Assembly: GCA_025331565.1 (NCBI GenBank)
Contig: JAFREQ010000008.1
Coordinates: 2,356,001 to 2,420,000, forward strand
Length of the DNA: 64,000 bases
DNA from: Holacanthus passer
Taxonomy: Eukaryota > Chordata > Actinopteri > Pomacanthidae
Reading direction: 5' to 3'
Positions 1-12,399 of the stretch are shown piece by piece; within the stretch, counting starts at the first letter, position 1, and each line of letters starts with the position of its first letter. The notes below the pieces were generated by a model, which worked only from the letters and a program-made list of their open reading frames with translations, ran no database searches and had not been told where the DNA came from. A program made the position numbers and the translations under genes.

Positions 1-3000
1 AAATTAGTTCCATCTTGACCAGCTGCTACACTGAAATGCTGCTTTCACACTTTTGCATCATAATCCAATAATAAAATATGCAATACTTTTTCTAGTACAT
101 CAAGTACATTTTTCTATAAGTAAGATTTTGAATGCTGAAGTAGTTTTACATCACAATATTGCTACTTTTAGCAAGGAATCCTTCCACCATTGCAGATATA
201 TACAATAGATACCATTTCTATTCTATAGGACTGTTGTGTTAATGGGCCGTTCACTATCAGTGTCTCTTAAATCCTAATTATCAGAAGCTGGCTGGTCTAA
301 ATGGTGGGATATCTGTGTATGTCCTAACAATGAAGAATCTGAGCTTCACATACTAATTGCTCTACCCGAGTCACATCAAATCCCCATGTAAGCTCGCCTG
401 ATGAGAACACTTTCTGATTTACTTCCTTGTTAACGTACAATTAGGAACACTTTGTGAGAGAAACGCCAGTGATGGCAAATTCCCGTTTGTTATGTTTTTA
501 CCTTCCAGGTTTCAAGGGAGGACTTTAAGAATGAGGGCTTTAAAGAGTATGTTTTGCAATCAGCATAACAAAACTTTCGCTGGGCTTAATCACTCCCCTT
601 GTTTATCGAGGGGGGGGGGTGGCAATTAAATGACATGGTGGATTGGTGTTGGTATTCTGGTGAGGAAGGGGAGATTTCCCTGTACAGTCCGTGAAGGTTG
701 TAACTCAGGCTTTGTCTAAACTGCAAGGTGTGCTGGAGAAAACCTGCTCAGTCTGCTAAAACCCACAGAAAAGCTCTAAAATGCGCACCAGGGAAAGCTC
801 TACTCACAGTATCATAGGATTATGCTTTAAAGCCTTTAACCATTCTGCACTCCAGCATGGGTTTACTAGTACATTTAGCAATTAGAGTAGATCTTGAGAA
901 ATTCACAAAGGTGGGAGGGGTGATTCTATAAATCCAGGACGGCAGTGGTGCTTTAGTAGCCTAATATTTCAAAGGAATAGCCATTTTGTTACCATCGATA
1001 TTTAGTCTTATCTGCCTTATCTGCAACCCTATGGGGGTTACACAGTTGTCTTGGTATGGAAAGATAGTTTGCTAGTCAAGACAAAATGTCCTGAAGCAGA
1101 AAAATCATAGAAGCAGGCAAAGTCAAAAACTGCCATGAATTTCTACTGAGGGTACATGAGAGACAAACATTCCAGTCCTTCTTCCAGTTGACTAAACATT
1201 TTCTCACAAGGAACATGTCTCATCTTTAGCTAAAGATTGGTAACAGAAGGTCAAGCGATAGGTGGGTTAACTGAAAGAAGGGCAAGATTAGTTGAAATAT
1301 AACCCTTGGGCTTACTAGCAAATGTTGGCCTAAGTCTCCTAATGATAACCACCACTCATAGAATAGAATGAGTAATGAAATGAACATGTATTTATTCAAT
1401 GATTACATTAATATACACTAATGAGCCAGTGAGGGATTATCCGTGCTGCTGCATTAACTGCAGGGAGACAAGCTACATATATGAGGTGTGAAGTTTAAAT
1501 AGAACATAGGATGTCTGCCTACATCCTTAATTATGATTCCATTTTTATCCAGGTTTACAACCGTCTGCATTCACTGGAACAATGTCTTGGCCCATCCCAT
1601 CCTGCCCCTTTTTGTATTTCTGTGCTGACCGAGTTACCTCAGCAGCTGAGGATGAATGCTGCTGCGTTTACCGGTAATGAAAAATTAAGACCAAGAGTGC
1701 AACTTATCTCCCCATCACCAGGCTTCACTTTGATCGCTCCGAGATGTCCTGATGTCTCTAAATCTTAATTATCCTTTCTTTCAACTTCAATGTGACACAG
1801 CTTGATAACCTTGTAATTGGTGTTAGAAGTAAGTAAGTGCTAACCCTTTTGTTTGCATTTCGATCACAGATTGGACTTTAAAAAACACATATATTCTTAA
1901 AAATTATGTATTTGGGGAAAGAAAACACTGAGATTGTTGTGGTTTACAGCATTACAACTGTATCATGTTCCTTTTTCATTGGGGCATGGTTAACAGACAA
2001 TTGTTGATGAATGTGAGTAAAGCCAAACTCTGAACACAGAGTGACACAACAAAAGAACATTTTACAAAGCAGAATCTCTTAAGCCACATTTCCTAAGAAA
2101 TCATGGGGCTTTATTAGTCTCAAAGCAACTCATCTTCTGCCACTTCGCCTTCAGTGACACAGACACATGGCCCAGGCAAAAAAAAAAGGCCTCAAAAACA
2201 GAATCCAAAAAAGCCTGTCATGAAAATGACAGATTTTGTTGGATTATTGGGCTCATCAAAAGCTCTCCCACCAAGCTGGGTCTCTGTGTTTTATCCTTGC
2301 TGTCTTTCTCCAGCCCTGGGGTACAGATCTGCACAGATGAGCGCTGAGTGGGTTCCTTAAAGTGTGGGACTTTAAGGCGAGCTACATGAATAGAGCTGGC
2401 ATACTCGCAGCTAATTAGAGACGTGTAGGATGGCTCAGTGCTGCTCACATCACCAAACAGTTCCCACTGAGACGAGCCTCGTAGACATGTGGAGGAAAAC
2501 TTCTAACTTATCAGGCAGATGTAGAAGTCCGACTTACGTTGCATAATTAATAATAACAACAACAATGTAAAACATTTGATGCCATTCAGCAGATGGCACA
2601 TTGGAGGATAAGCCTGAGCTCAGTATGACGTGACTCTGAAATTGATTGATTCAGTCAATTTATATTCAGAGGACAACAAGAAAAGGTTTGCATAAGAGGA
2701 AAGCTTAAAGAGCTCATTCTAAACTCTGCACATGCTTTGTACGAGGGCAGCACGATGAACTAATTTGAAGACAAGAAGAGTGTACTCCTCTCCAGTGTGT
2801 TCACAACAACACAACATTAATCATTTAACTTGGCTCTGTTGCATAACTGGGTTTCTTTAAGCTCATTAGATATGAATCTAGGCCAAGTAAATATTTCACC
2901 ATAGGCTACTGTTAAGTCTGATCCCTAGCCTCTCCTCTGTTTTTGAGCCACATTGAAAGTATTAGTCTACCTCTGTTGGTGAGGCTTGCATTGTTTAAAA

Positions 3001-4249
3001 AAAGCCTACAATCAGAGATGCATTTTTTTAACCAGACCATGCTAAGCATCTTTATAGTTCATTATAGTGGATTTATGACATAGCCTGATTTAATTTACCA
3101 TCATGTGCACATGATAGAACGAGCAATGTCATCTTCTCTTTGCAGTCCAATGTCTTTCACATGATTAGGGGTTAAACAGTGAGGGAGGTGGTCTGTTCTC
3201 TGATGCAATGTCAGGCAGCTTGTGTCAGCCATTTTCAATTTAACACTCCCTGGCAAAGGGGGGCATAACATTTATTATGTTTGGCAAAGTGAGGGAGTGG
3301 GAGAGCACAACAGGTATGCCAGGTTAGTAGTGTAATGGCAGCAGTGTCCACAGGGGTAATGGCTGCTTGGCTTAGGGAACAAAAACCATAATTAGATATT
3401 AGTGCTCATTGATTACCCCCATTTACAATACAGCTGATCCCCATCTTTAATACTCACTAGAGATGGCAGCTCTCTTTACCTCTAATTTCTCTCTCTCCAG
3501 ACCACATATGAGCTATTTGTGTGCTTGTACACAGATAAATGCATCCATTCTAGGTTGTAAGAGAATAGGGCGGCTGAACCGTAGGCTAGAGCCAGGCCAA
3601 ATGTTTGGATTAATTTGAAATTTAAACATCAGCCAGAAGCTATAACTTTGGACAAATTGTCAATAATGTGGGTTTTTTGGTTAATGCCACGGTACAAAGA
3701 GTTATATTACTCTAAGCAAAATGAACCACATTTTCTTGGTGTCTAAAATATTGTAAGAAATTGATTCCGGATAATTGAAAGTTGAATAAAATGCTACAAC
3801 TTTCTTTTGATATGCATAAAACCAATTCAGAGTCACCAAGAACACCAAGATCTTCCTCAAATTTAAGGTCTTGTATATCGCAATTTCTGTAACTTCTGTA
3901 ACTCAGGGTTTGAACTTCTCTCTCAAGCTCCCTTTTTCATTCTTTACACAACCACTTTTGGCACTTTTACTATGTATAAATGCCTTGCAGGAAAGATTTT
4001 CTGAAATTGTATGCCATTATCTCTGCTTGAAAGATTGCATACCCCTACTGTTAGCACTAGATTTGGGTGCACCAAATAGAAGGGAAAAAAAATGAATAAA
4101 AATATGCACGTGCTCTCTTTTTGCCTTCCATCGCTTAAAATCGTCAAGATAAATTTAGAGATGCCAGGCCATCAGGGTCATTCAGCTTTGCAGTTAAGTA
4201 AAACTATGTGTAATCCACGAAACAATTAAATCACATATATTAACATATT
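1..4249. other. Intergenic DNA, no gene recognised
   Basis: AT-rich noncoding DNA with a G run near 610-620. Short open frames (largest 85 codons at 1511-1768) show no domain and have overlapping frames on the other strand. The stretch around 3180-3470 is complex and repeat-free and could be a conserved noncoding element. Confidence 0.6.
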
Positions 4250-4480
4250 ATAAAAATCAATAGAAGCATCTACAAAAAAAGAACAGGACCCAGGATTGAA
4301 CCTTGGGGCACACTACAGCTGATGTCTGTGGATTCTGATATGAATTCCTATGCTGACAGCACAGTTCAAGGGCAGAAAGAGCAACATCAACCCAGTCATG
4401 CAGGCAGTCTAATAAAACAGAGTGGTCGACGGTGTCACAAGCAAAAGATCCAATAAAACCAACAATGAGCAGTTCCTTGC
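4250..4480 (-). pseudogene. LINE reverse transcriptase relic (palm motifs), L2/CR1-like
   Basis: The minus-strand translation contains CDTVDHSVLLDCLHDWV. This matches the FDTVDHSILLxRL motif A region of non-LTR reverse transcriptases. About 40 residues on is VVCPKVQSWVLFF, a decayed form of the CGVPQGSVLGPVLF motif. The intervening residues fit the usual spacing (ALSALE for ALNWF). Mutations have removed the second and third Gly and other key residues, and the open frame is short, so this is a dead fragment. I saw no 5' end, poly-A or target duplication. Confidence 0.72.
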
Positions 4481-4481
4481 A

Positions 4482-6972
4482 TCTACTATTGACAAAATTT
4501 AACTTAAAATGCTGTTTGCCCTGGATAGATCTAAAACATACAAATGCAACATGCAATTCCTGGCAGTATGAATTATTTTTTCTAAAAATTTGGACAGAAA
4601 ATGTTGACTTGGATAAAGGCTAGTAATGGTTTAAGGGATCAACATTGGGTTTTTAAGGGTTGGTGTGATTAATACATGTTTAAAACAGAAGTGCAACAAG
4701 CCAGAGAGCCAACACCAATTTAACATGATATGTTCCTTTAGACACCAGTAGTGGAGTGTATTTTGGAAATTCTCTATGAAGTTAGTAAGTGTTCCAGACA
4801 GTCATGGTAACATTGCTTGGAGGGAAAATATCAAGTTTGTGCTGATGGAGTCTGCAGTTTTACGCTCTTGACCTTGAACTTTCTGACATTTCTGAGTGGA
4901 TTCTTTGACCACCACTGTAGAAGATGGGGGTCAATGACAGAACTGATGACCTTAAATAAAATTCTTGACATCTTACAGATTTGCAATCTAAAAGGATCTT
5001 CACTGGTGCTTTTTTGTGTCCATTCTTTTCGCAAGGTCAGTTCGCATTTCACAGGATGATTTTGTTTTGTGATGTTTCCACTTCTGCTCAGCTTGTCTGT
5101 ATTCTCTCTTCAGAGCTGTTCTTGTGTCTCAATAGCTCTTCTGAACAGTGCTGTCTGACTAAGCCATGAAACACCACACCAAAATGGCTACTAATTATTT
5201 ATTAAATATTCACAGTTCTGTGCTTAAAAGTAGACTTAATTTTTTTTTGCAAGAAGTGAGAAAAGGGTATTTATTCCAAATGATCTAAAAATACTAGTAA
5301 CACTAGTATGTGATGCTCAATGCTTTGAATTCAATTTTCCACTATTCAGGAATGCATTGTAGATGAGCAGATTGATGTAAGAGCTGAGAAAAGGAGATTT
5401 ACACTCCTTACTCATCCTTACGGAAAAAAAAAACAGAAACAAAAAGTTTGTCATCCTCCTCAGTGGTAGATTTCTCTCTGTAACTGTACACTGGTGAAAA
5501 TGTCAGCTCCAGAAGAAGAGAACACAGGAAAGACCAGAAACTATTATTTGTTTTTGTGTTGTTGTTTTTATAAATCACTGCCACTGTGCAAATATGTAGT
5601 TCTAATAGTAGATTTCTATGTTTATGTCAAAAGAAGTCCCCCCTCCTCCCTTGAGGTATATATTCTTGTTTTCCTGACTAACGTGGATCAAGGTAGGAAT
5701 GGTTAAAGGTGGCACAACCTGACATTACTTAATTGTGGGAATGTACCACCAAACAACTGAATGACCAAAGCACACAAGGTTCAGATTCAGTATTCTTTTT
5801 TATTTTTTATACACTTTTAGTCCATGTATTAGGTCACAGCACCCCACACTATGATCATCTTAAATCAGTTGCTGAGGGTTATTGGCTTCTATCTTATTCC
5901 AGTTTTTCTTTGAATCACACTCCAACATGCACAAATGCAAGATAATTTCAAAATAACTATTCCAGTTACTGTGATATTTTACTAGTCTCTCCACGGCTCA
6001 ATGCCCCCTGCTCAGATCCACCTCCCCCTGCCGTCCTCCCTTGCAGAGATGCTCTGCTTGCTGTTAATGAGTGTGGACATCTCTTCAGAGTGCAGAGCCC
6101 ACCTTGTTCCACTGCTGCTGATTTCCCCATATGGTGAGGCTTTGCATTGACTCTCAGCAGTGACAACTGCCACCATCGCAAAGGTCAGCTGGAGAATTAG
6201 TTAAACAAAACAATGAGAACATATAATGTATAACACAGGGACAAAGCAATGATGTGCGATACTGTGCAAGAGGTTTATTCAGTAATATTCTAATCAAAAC
6301 TACATCATAAATGTTATCAAAGCTAAGCAACTGTCACATTAAATCATCATCTCTACTCCAACACCTTGCTAATTTGGGCATGATAAATGTCTCCAAGCTA
6401 AACTACGAAGGTAAAGCAATGTTAAAAAACACCTCCCAGCCAGTTTTAGCTAACTACATAGCACTAGACATTAGGCAAATTACATTTAGTAACCAGGCTG
6501 GCTAATAAAGAAAACTGGAGTATGCTGTTTGGGTTATATCATTCTCCAGACCTCAAGTTTTATCAGGGTTCAAGTATGAGTAAGTAAAACAGTAAAGTCT
6601 GAGAGTTGCAGCCTCACTCACCTGGTCTGTTCCCCTGAGGAGGCCTTCAGGTTGACTGCTGACTGCTGACTGAACTCAGCTGTGCTCTTAGCTTTGCAGG
6701 TGTAGTAATTACAAGGTTTGTCTTCTTTTCCCTGGATATTCAGTGTGGTGAGAGCTGTCTGCGGTGACAGCTTAAATTATCAAATGAAACCGCATTAAAT
6801 AATTATGAATAGCATTCAGCAAAAGCTTACTGAAATGCACTGTAAGGCAACAAATGATGTAGGGCGTTCATGTGTTTGAAAGAACAACCTGCTGGGAGGA
6901 AACCAATCTTGATAGCATAGTAACACACAGTATTGACTACCTGCCCTATGGGCAATTAGCCAGCACTCATTC
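4482..6972. other. Intergenic DNA, no clear gene
   Basis: This is AT-rich sequence with open frames of up to 80 codons lacking any recognisable domain. A small tandem (GACTGCT repeated) sits near 6653-6672. The only structured part is the possible exon pair at 6103-6622. Confidence 0.5.
6103..6622 (-). other. Possible two-exon transcript fragment or gene relic
   Basis: On the minus strand a donor CAG/GTGAGT lies at 6622/6621. An acceptor TTCTCCAG lies at 6189, and a second donor ACAAG/GTGGGC follows at 6103/6102. The 86-bp segment 6188-6103 has an ATG and a short hydrophobic stretch followed by a Cys (MVAVVTAESQCKASPYG). It could be the start of a secreted or membrane protein. I do not recognise the product, and no further exon is visible, so it may be chance or a dead gene. 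Confidence 0.2.
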
Positions 6973-7002
6973 ATCTAACTGCTACACATGCAGCAGTTAG
7001 AT
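6973..7002. repeat. Perfect 11-bp palindrome at the hAT insertion site
   Basis: ATCTAACTGCT at 6973-6983 is the exact reverse complement of AGCAGTTAGAT at 6992-7002, with an 8-base loop between them. The right arm contains the hAT target duplication. The text GCTACACATGCAG (6981-6993) recurs as GCTCCACATGCAG at 7657-7669, just beyond the element, so the original target already held local repeats. Confidence 0.75.
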
Positions 7003-7648
7003 CAGTGATAATCAACTTATGGCCTGAGGGCCAAATCCAGCCCACAATAGGGTGCCGGGTGGCCCGCCGACCATTTTCTGATTCACAATGAAGATAAATT
7101 GATTGACATTTTTTGTGTGTTTATATCAGTTAGTCAGGGCTGTACCGGGGGATAAAAACATGCCAGTTTTGTATGATGGGATAAATGAGGCTGTTAGTGA
7201 CAGAGAGATGGCTGATCCTTGTGTGATGGCCTTTCAGACGGTGTTAAGTACAGTTGGATCACTGAGTTATGCAGGGAAGATGATTAGCTGAAGAGGAGCA
7301 AAAGCTTCACAGTAATGGGGACAGTTCTGATCCCATAAATGTGTATTTAACATTAAAGAGCTTAAATCTAACAAAAAAATACTTACTAAACTAAAATGCA
7401 GCTGCAGTTACTAAATGAAGTAAACTATCTGATCTGTCACATAGGCCTGGTGTGAATCCCTGTATTATTAATTAAGTTAATAAATTAAGTTAATTTGAAT
7501 ATAAAGCATTTCAAAGAAAGATGAGTTATGGGCCTTTTAATGTTTATTCATTTTATATAATTATTATTAATGTTTGTTTTTAACTGGCCCCTGGCCTCCT
7601 GTCATTTTGCAAAAGTGGCCCCTGGGCAAAGCAAGCTGAGTGTCCCTG
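7003..7648. mobile_element. hAT-type nonautonomous DNA transposon, 646 bp, complete with target duplication
   Basis: The element starts CAGTGATAATCAACTT. Its other end read on the minus strand starts CAGGGACACTCAGCTT, with 12 of 16 positions matching. It is flanked by a perfect 8-bp direct repeat AGTTAGAT at 6995-7002 and 7649-7656. CAG...CTG termini plus an 8-bp duplication are the hallmark of hAT transposons. Both ends are rich in GGCC-containing text (GGCCTGAGGGCC on the left, TGGCCCCTGGGC on the right). The interior is AT-rich and has only a 62-codon open frame without a recognisable domain, so it must have been mobilised in trans. Confidence 0.82.
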
Positions 7649-7849
7649 AGTTAGATGCTCCACATGCAGAGTGTTGTAAAGGTTCATTCATTAGCTGGGA
7701 GATTTAAATTCTTCCACCGGTGAAACAAAAACAATCCTGACTAATGAGAACCTCATTTGAAGCTAAATGAAGACTTTCTTCATTGTTGTGAGGTCATGTT
7801 ATAGATTTGCCCCCACTAGGAACAACATTATGACAAGCTGACAAGTAAT

Positions 7850-8004
7850 TTGTTTAATTTGTTTAATTTGTTAAAATTGTAAATACTTTTTTCAGCTTGT
7901 GTATACTTTTTTACTATTTAACTTGTCTATCTCCTTGCTGCTGTACAATGTAAATTTCCCCACTGTGGGACGAATAAAGGTTTATCTCATCTTATCTTAT
8001 CTTA
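7850..8004 (+). repeat. LINE/SINE 3'-tail repeat, copy 1
   Basis: The segment CCCCACTGTGGGACGAATAA followed by AGGTTTATC and a (TTATC)-type tail is a very common teleost repeat end. It carries an AATAAA in plus orientation. The upstream part (TTGTAAATACTTTTT, CCTTGCTGCTGT) also matches the copy at 44856 in reverse orientation, giving roughly 150 bp of shared sequence. I believe it is a retroposon 3' end but cannot name the family. Confidence 0.7.
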
Positions 8005-8711
8005 AGCTACAGTGCAGACTGCTCCTCTGCATAGTTTTCAATTTGACAAATCAAATGGTCAAGGAATCTTATCATGAGGGCTGGAGCACAAAGAGAGCAA
8101 GCAATGAGCATGTTTCTGCCACTGAAAACAAGGACCTTCAGTTTATTTTAGTGAAAATCGACCAATTTTCTGAGTAAAGCCCATTCTAAACACAACAGAA
8201 CATTGTGGTGGAAAGTATCCTCTTAGAAACCTCAATAAAGCTGAGAGGAAACATAGTTTCATGGTCAGGCCAAGAGATGTGCTGTAGTTTTGGTTTAGAG
8301 GAAGGAATGTAAACCAAAGAGCTCTACGTCTGAGGGGCTGCAGGCTTCAAACATGACATTTGAATGAATTGTTTCAACTCACCTTGATGTTGCAGCATCT
8401 CTGCCATACAAGAGACATTAAAGCATTCTGAACCCCCACATCTCTGAAATCTCAGATATTCCGATTCATCTGCGAGCTCAGAAGTTCATTTTACAGAAAA
8501 TAGGTCCTGGACTGTGGAAATAAACATAAAGAGCATTTTCCTGGTGTGTGAGTACTTTAAAGACAGAGCTGTGTTGTCTTGTGTTGTATCTTGCGCAGAC
8601 AATGCTTCTTGCATTGGCATCATTGTCTATCTTGTTATCTATCTTGTAAAAACTTTTTGTAACCTACTGTTGTGAGTTCTTATTTTCATTCCAAACTCCT
8701 TGAAGGCAGAG

Positions 8712-9160
8712 CTGGTGGAAGCAGTCAGATCTTTTATTTAAGTAAAAGTAGCAGAACTACACTATAAAAATACTTAAATTATAAATAAAACTCCTGCATT
8801 GGCAAAAGTATGTAAGCAGTAAAATGTACAGAAAGACAGACAAACACATTCATACTGCCCACTCATATGTTATAAATGTGTTATATTATGACATTATTGT
8901 TATTATATACTATTATTGTATTGTAGTTTGTCAAGGTGGAGCTCATTTTAACAATTCCATTTAACTATAACAATGCATCATATTTTATAAGGTCATCCCA
9001 GCTTGTAAATAAAATCTGAATCTATAAAGTAATTTAAGATGTCAAATACATGTAGTGGAGTAAACAGGACAAGATGTCCAATTGAACTGTAGTGAAGTAG
9101 GAGTAAAAAGTAGCATGAATACCCATGTACTTCAAATTTGAGGGGGAAAGGTGATGAGCT
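8712..9160. repeat. Teleost interspersed repeat (nonautonomous DNA-transposon type), nearly full copy
   Basis: The text contains CAGATCTTTTATTTAAGTAA, AACTCCTGCATTGGCAAAAG, GTCAAGGTGGAGCTCATTTT, CAATGCATCATATTTTATAA and ATGTAGTGGAGTAAACAGG in the fixed order of a high-copy percomorph repeat I recognise. In better copies it ends near CTTTCCACCACTG. It has no coding capacity: the overlapping minus frames of about 100 codons are chance readings through the repeat. The ends are approximate. Confidence 0.65.
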
Positions 9161-9741
9161 GGATTGCAGGCAGGTGTGTGGGAGGAGGGAAGCCACCCCC
9201 AAATCCCATGTACACAAAGATAGATGGGAAAAACAGGAATCACAGGGGAAGAGGAAAAGACAGGGAAACAAAAGCGAAATAACTGAAGGCATGGCAGTCG
9301 CTCAACAGTATCATTATTAACATCAACATCATCCCAGCACTTCCACAAAGAGGTCATAGGTCAGGGTCAACTTCAGAATAAAATGTAAAATTTAGCATAA
9401 TTCCTCATTAAAGGTGGTTGATAAACCTGGACTGTCCAGTTGAATGATGACCCCTTCTTTCTTTTTAACTAGTTTACTAATCCCCCCAAACTCCCCAACT
9501 GCCTCTTCAGTGTTGAAGGTCCTTGCTTAAAAAGATAGGTAGATCCAATTTTACCCTTTAAGCTCTCCCCTGTTGACCTCATGACCCCGCTCAAATTTCT
9601 AAGCTTTTTTTTTGATAACCCTAACTATTTGAGAGCCATTTTTATTGGTTCGTCAGAATATTAAAGTGAGTCTTGTTCTTACGGAGGGAAAGAAGGATTA
9701 TAAAAATCTGGGAGGACCAAGCACACTTCTGTCTGTTTTGT

Positions 9742-9900
9742 TACCTGGAAATTGAACCACCAACCGCTCGGCTACACAATGATCAATACAAAGTCCTGCA
9801 TGGCAGCTGTGCCACCATTAGTGTATAAATGTGGTTGTGAGTGAATATGAGGCTAAAGGGCTCATGATAAAAGCACCATACACTGTAAAACTCATGATTT
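9742..9900. repeat. tRNA-like SINE fragment
   Basis: ACCTGGAAATTGAACCACCA is the complement of a GGTTCAATTTC pol III B-box-like sequence. It is followed by CACCATTAGTGTATAAATGT, GAGTGAATATGAGG and AAAAGCACCATACA. This order matches a common teleost short repeat (ACCxxCCATxxGTGTATGAATG...GTGAATG...AAAGCACTxTG). It is decayed, with uncertain ends. Confidence 0.45.
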
Positions 9901-10973
9901 AAGGCAACTTGAATCTTTGAGTTTGTTGAAACTCATTAAAGTGAATAACAGTTAATACAATATTTTCAATACCATTCAATACTCAATATTTTCAGTTGCA
10001 GCCATATATATATACTTTAATATTAAAGTACCCAAATAATGACAAAATGGGTTCAAAGTTCACTGTGAACAATATTTTTTTCGTTTGTTTCTAAGACTTA
10101 AAGATTTAAGATTTTCTAAAGAAAAAAACAAATTATTTCAATAAATGATGATATATCAGCAAACCTTTTTCTTTAGTTCATTTCAAAACTTAAAAGGTTG
10201 TCTTAAAATAAAAAAAAAATAAAAAACAAATTAAAAAAAAAAAGTGTAGACAGTTGTAGAAAGTTTCCTCAACATTTTTTTTTTACGATGGACGAGATGT
10301 ATAAGAAAGTGTGGACAGATAAGGAGAAGCTGGGGTAGTTAGGAGGAGATGGTCACTATGTCATAAGGCTGGGCAGTGCAGTGCTGTGTACATATTTTGA
10401 ATATTATAACGGTATCATTTGAAATATCTGTTTCTGGGTACTTCTCAGAAATCAAATAAAATTCAAATAAAACCAGAGTAAACATAGGGGATGAGATTAA
10501 AGTAATACTTTTCCACATTTTACACTTAACACACGCTGAATGAACAGCATTATTAAAGTAAAAAAAATTTCTCCACCTAATCAAAAATCCTCTATTAGGG
10601 TTGTATGGATTTTCAATGAAGGAGTTATTCATTGTGTTCCTCATTAAATTGTTAAAATTACAGCTTAATGTGTTTAGGTCCATGCCACACACTCCAGCTA
10701 TCGTTTAAAAGGAGTGCTCAGGCACAGGCTCGTTGTTTATGGTTTTGTGTATCCCTCTAAAAGCTAGTCAAGCACAGCTAAAGGTGGGCCCATACTCCAT
10801 ATTTATGAAATTGGCTCTGTGTGAAATTGGTTTTTGCCTAATGGATCCCTGCATGGGTGCTTCGCCTGATACCTCAGCCTCGGCTTATCGGCACTGGAGT
10901 CACACTGAGGACAGAGAGACAGAACAGGAAAAGGGACAAATAAAGAGGAACAATGCTACAACGAAATGAGGCT

Positions 10974-10976
<3 letters not shown>

Positions 10977-11007
<31 letters not shown>
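10977..11007. repeat. Poly-T tract, 31 bases
   Basis: Uninterrupted T run. On the minus strand it reads as poly-A, but no retroposed gene is recognised next to it. Confidence 0.9.
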
Positions 11008-11011
<4 letters not shown>

Positions 11012-11868
11012 GAAAAGAGCATGCATGACCAGGAGCATAGTATCAAATGGCAGAGAACTGACAACAGAACACACTTGTCCCATTTACACATACACTACAG
11101 TACATTAGGGATCCATATATACCTACACTTGAATGTAAATTTGCCTCCTCAAACATATTAACAAACATGAAGCGGTGAAGCAAAGCATCTAATAGGACAA
11201 TATGGGAAATGAAAAGCCTCACTCCACTACAAACTGCTCTCTCTCTCTCTAACCATCACTCCTGAGGACGAATCAGTTGGCTAACGAGGTTGAGGTCACT
11301 CAGCGCTGTGTGACACCGGAAACCATCTCACACTAAGAAAAGAAAGTGCCAGGAATTGCTGGATGAACCTGCACCTCTTTCTGTAAAGCTGTGCATCATT
11401 AAACAAGAAATGGAAGGATATCAGCATTGTTAAGTAACCAACCACCTCAAGAGGTCATAACCTGCATTCTGAACCATGGGTTAGATCACCATGTGTCTTT
11501 ATCTGGACATTGACCTCATCTTTTTTAAAAATTACAATCTTTCTGTGTTGTCCACTTCATGTCCTGACTTTGTTCGCAGTGTCCATTTTCCCCACCAGTT
11601 TCCTTCAAATCCTTCTCCTCCCTGACTGGATTAGGGATGTAAACACAGTGGGTCCTGCGTCTGTTTTGGGGTCTGCAGGAAATGATAAAGGCTAACAAGA
11701 GCAGGCACAATGAGAATACCACAGAATCTTTGTAAAATGTTGGTAAATGCAATGCTGTTTCAGAATGATGGCGACTATGTTGCATCAGCAACTAATACTG
11801 GCAACCATTTGCATCATTAAGTTGCTTACTGCTCCAGCAAATCTGCTACCAACTCTGCACTAGTATTG

Positions 11869-12399
11869 TTAATCTATGGAGTTGCAAATCCAAATGATTT
11901 GCTTGCTGTTGAGCTGAATCTCATGGGTAGGACCTATGCTGAAAGATGTCGTCTCTATTGGTCTAACATCACCATCTGTTATGTCAGAATAGCATTTTCT
12001 GACAGCGAAGTTATGCTCTTGCATCTGTCTATACAGAGTTGACCTTCCATAGAGGTCTGTCAAGGAGATCGGTGGTGATCCAGTACTGAGTAGATTCAGG
12101 AGGGTCTGACTTTCTAAGATCAGCCAGGATTGCCCCACACTTCCATTCCATTCAAACACAGCTACTTCATTCAATAGTGGAGGAAAGCGAGTACGAAGAA
12201 ATAAGTGTTGACAACTTCAGACAGCTGTTCTAGACGGTCTACCACACACTCAGAAAGGTCAATATAAACTGCCCCAGCTTGAACAAACTGCAACTCCTGA
12301 GAGCAAACGAGGTGCAGGTATTCAACATCAATGAACTGTCTGTTGATGACAGCAGTAAGTCTATTCCTGACTCTGCTGGAGCTGCCATCGTATGGGTTC
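11869..12399 (-). pseudogene. Decayed integrase-core-domain family gene (repeat-derived), N-terminal part
   Basis: Two minus-strand frames abut. The first (12399 to about 12175) gives NPYDGSSSRVRNRLTAV and a Leu-rich stretch (VVDRLEQLSEVVN). The second (about 12174 to 11869) gives FEWNGSVGQSWLI, LLNLLSTGSP, GRSTLYRQMQEHNFAVRKCY and SDITDGDV. The second part resembles the helix-turn-helix segment that precedes an integrase core in a multicopy fish protein family (GRP...LLGVSxRTVxRRMxExGLSVxxxYSxIxDxEL). A frame change joins the halves, and the catalytic core beyond it is missing or unrecognisable. A TTGTTGCAG acceptor-like sequence precedes 12399, which suggests the source copy had introns. 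The assignment rests on remembered family patterns. Confidence 0.5.

Larger units (their letters stand above)
9161..11868. other. Intergenic DNA with A/T-rich low-complexity tracts
   Basis: Contains a SINE fragment at 9742-9900, A-rich stretches around 10130-10240, and a run of 31 T at 10977-11007. The 117-codon minus frame at 10339-10692 reads through AT-rich noncoding sequence with no domain. No gene is recognised. Confidence 0.55.

Noticed and set aside
8993..9357. 99- and 107-codon minus frames
   Set aside because: They overlap the interspersed repeat at 8712-9160 and its flank, in two phases at once.
10339..10692. 117-codon minus frame
   Set aside because: Low-complexity AT-rich DNA. 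The text near AAGGCTGGGCAGTGCAGTGC looks like a weak repeat fragment rather than a gene.
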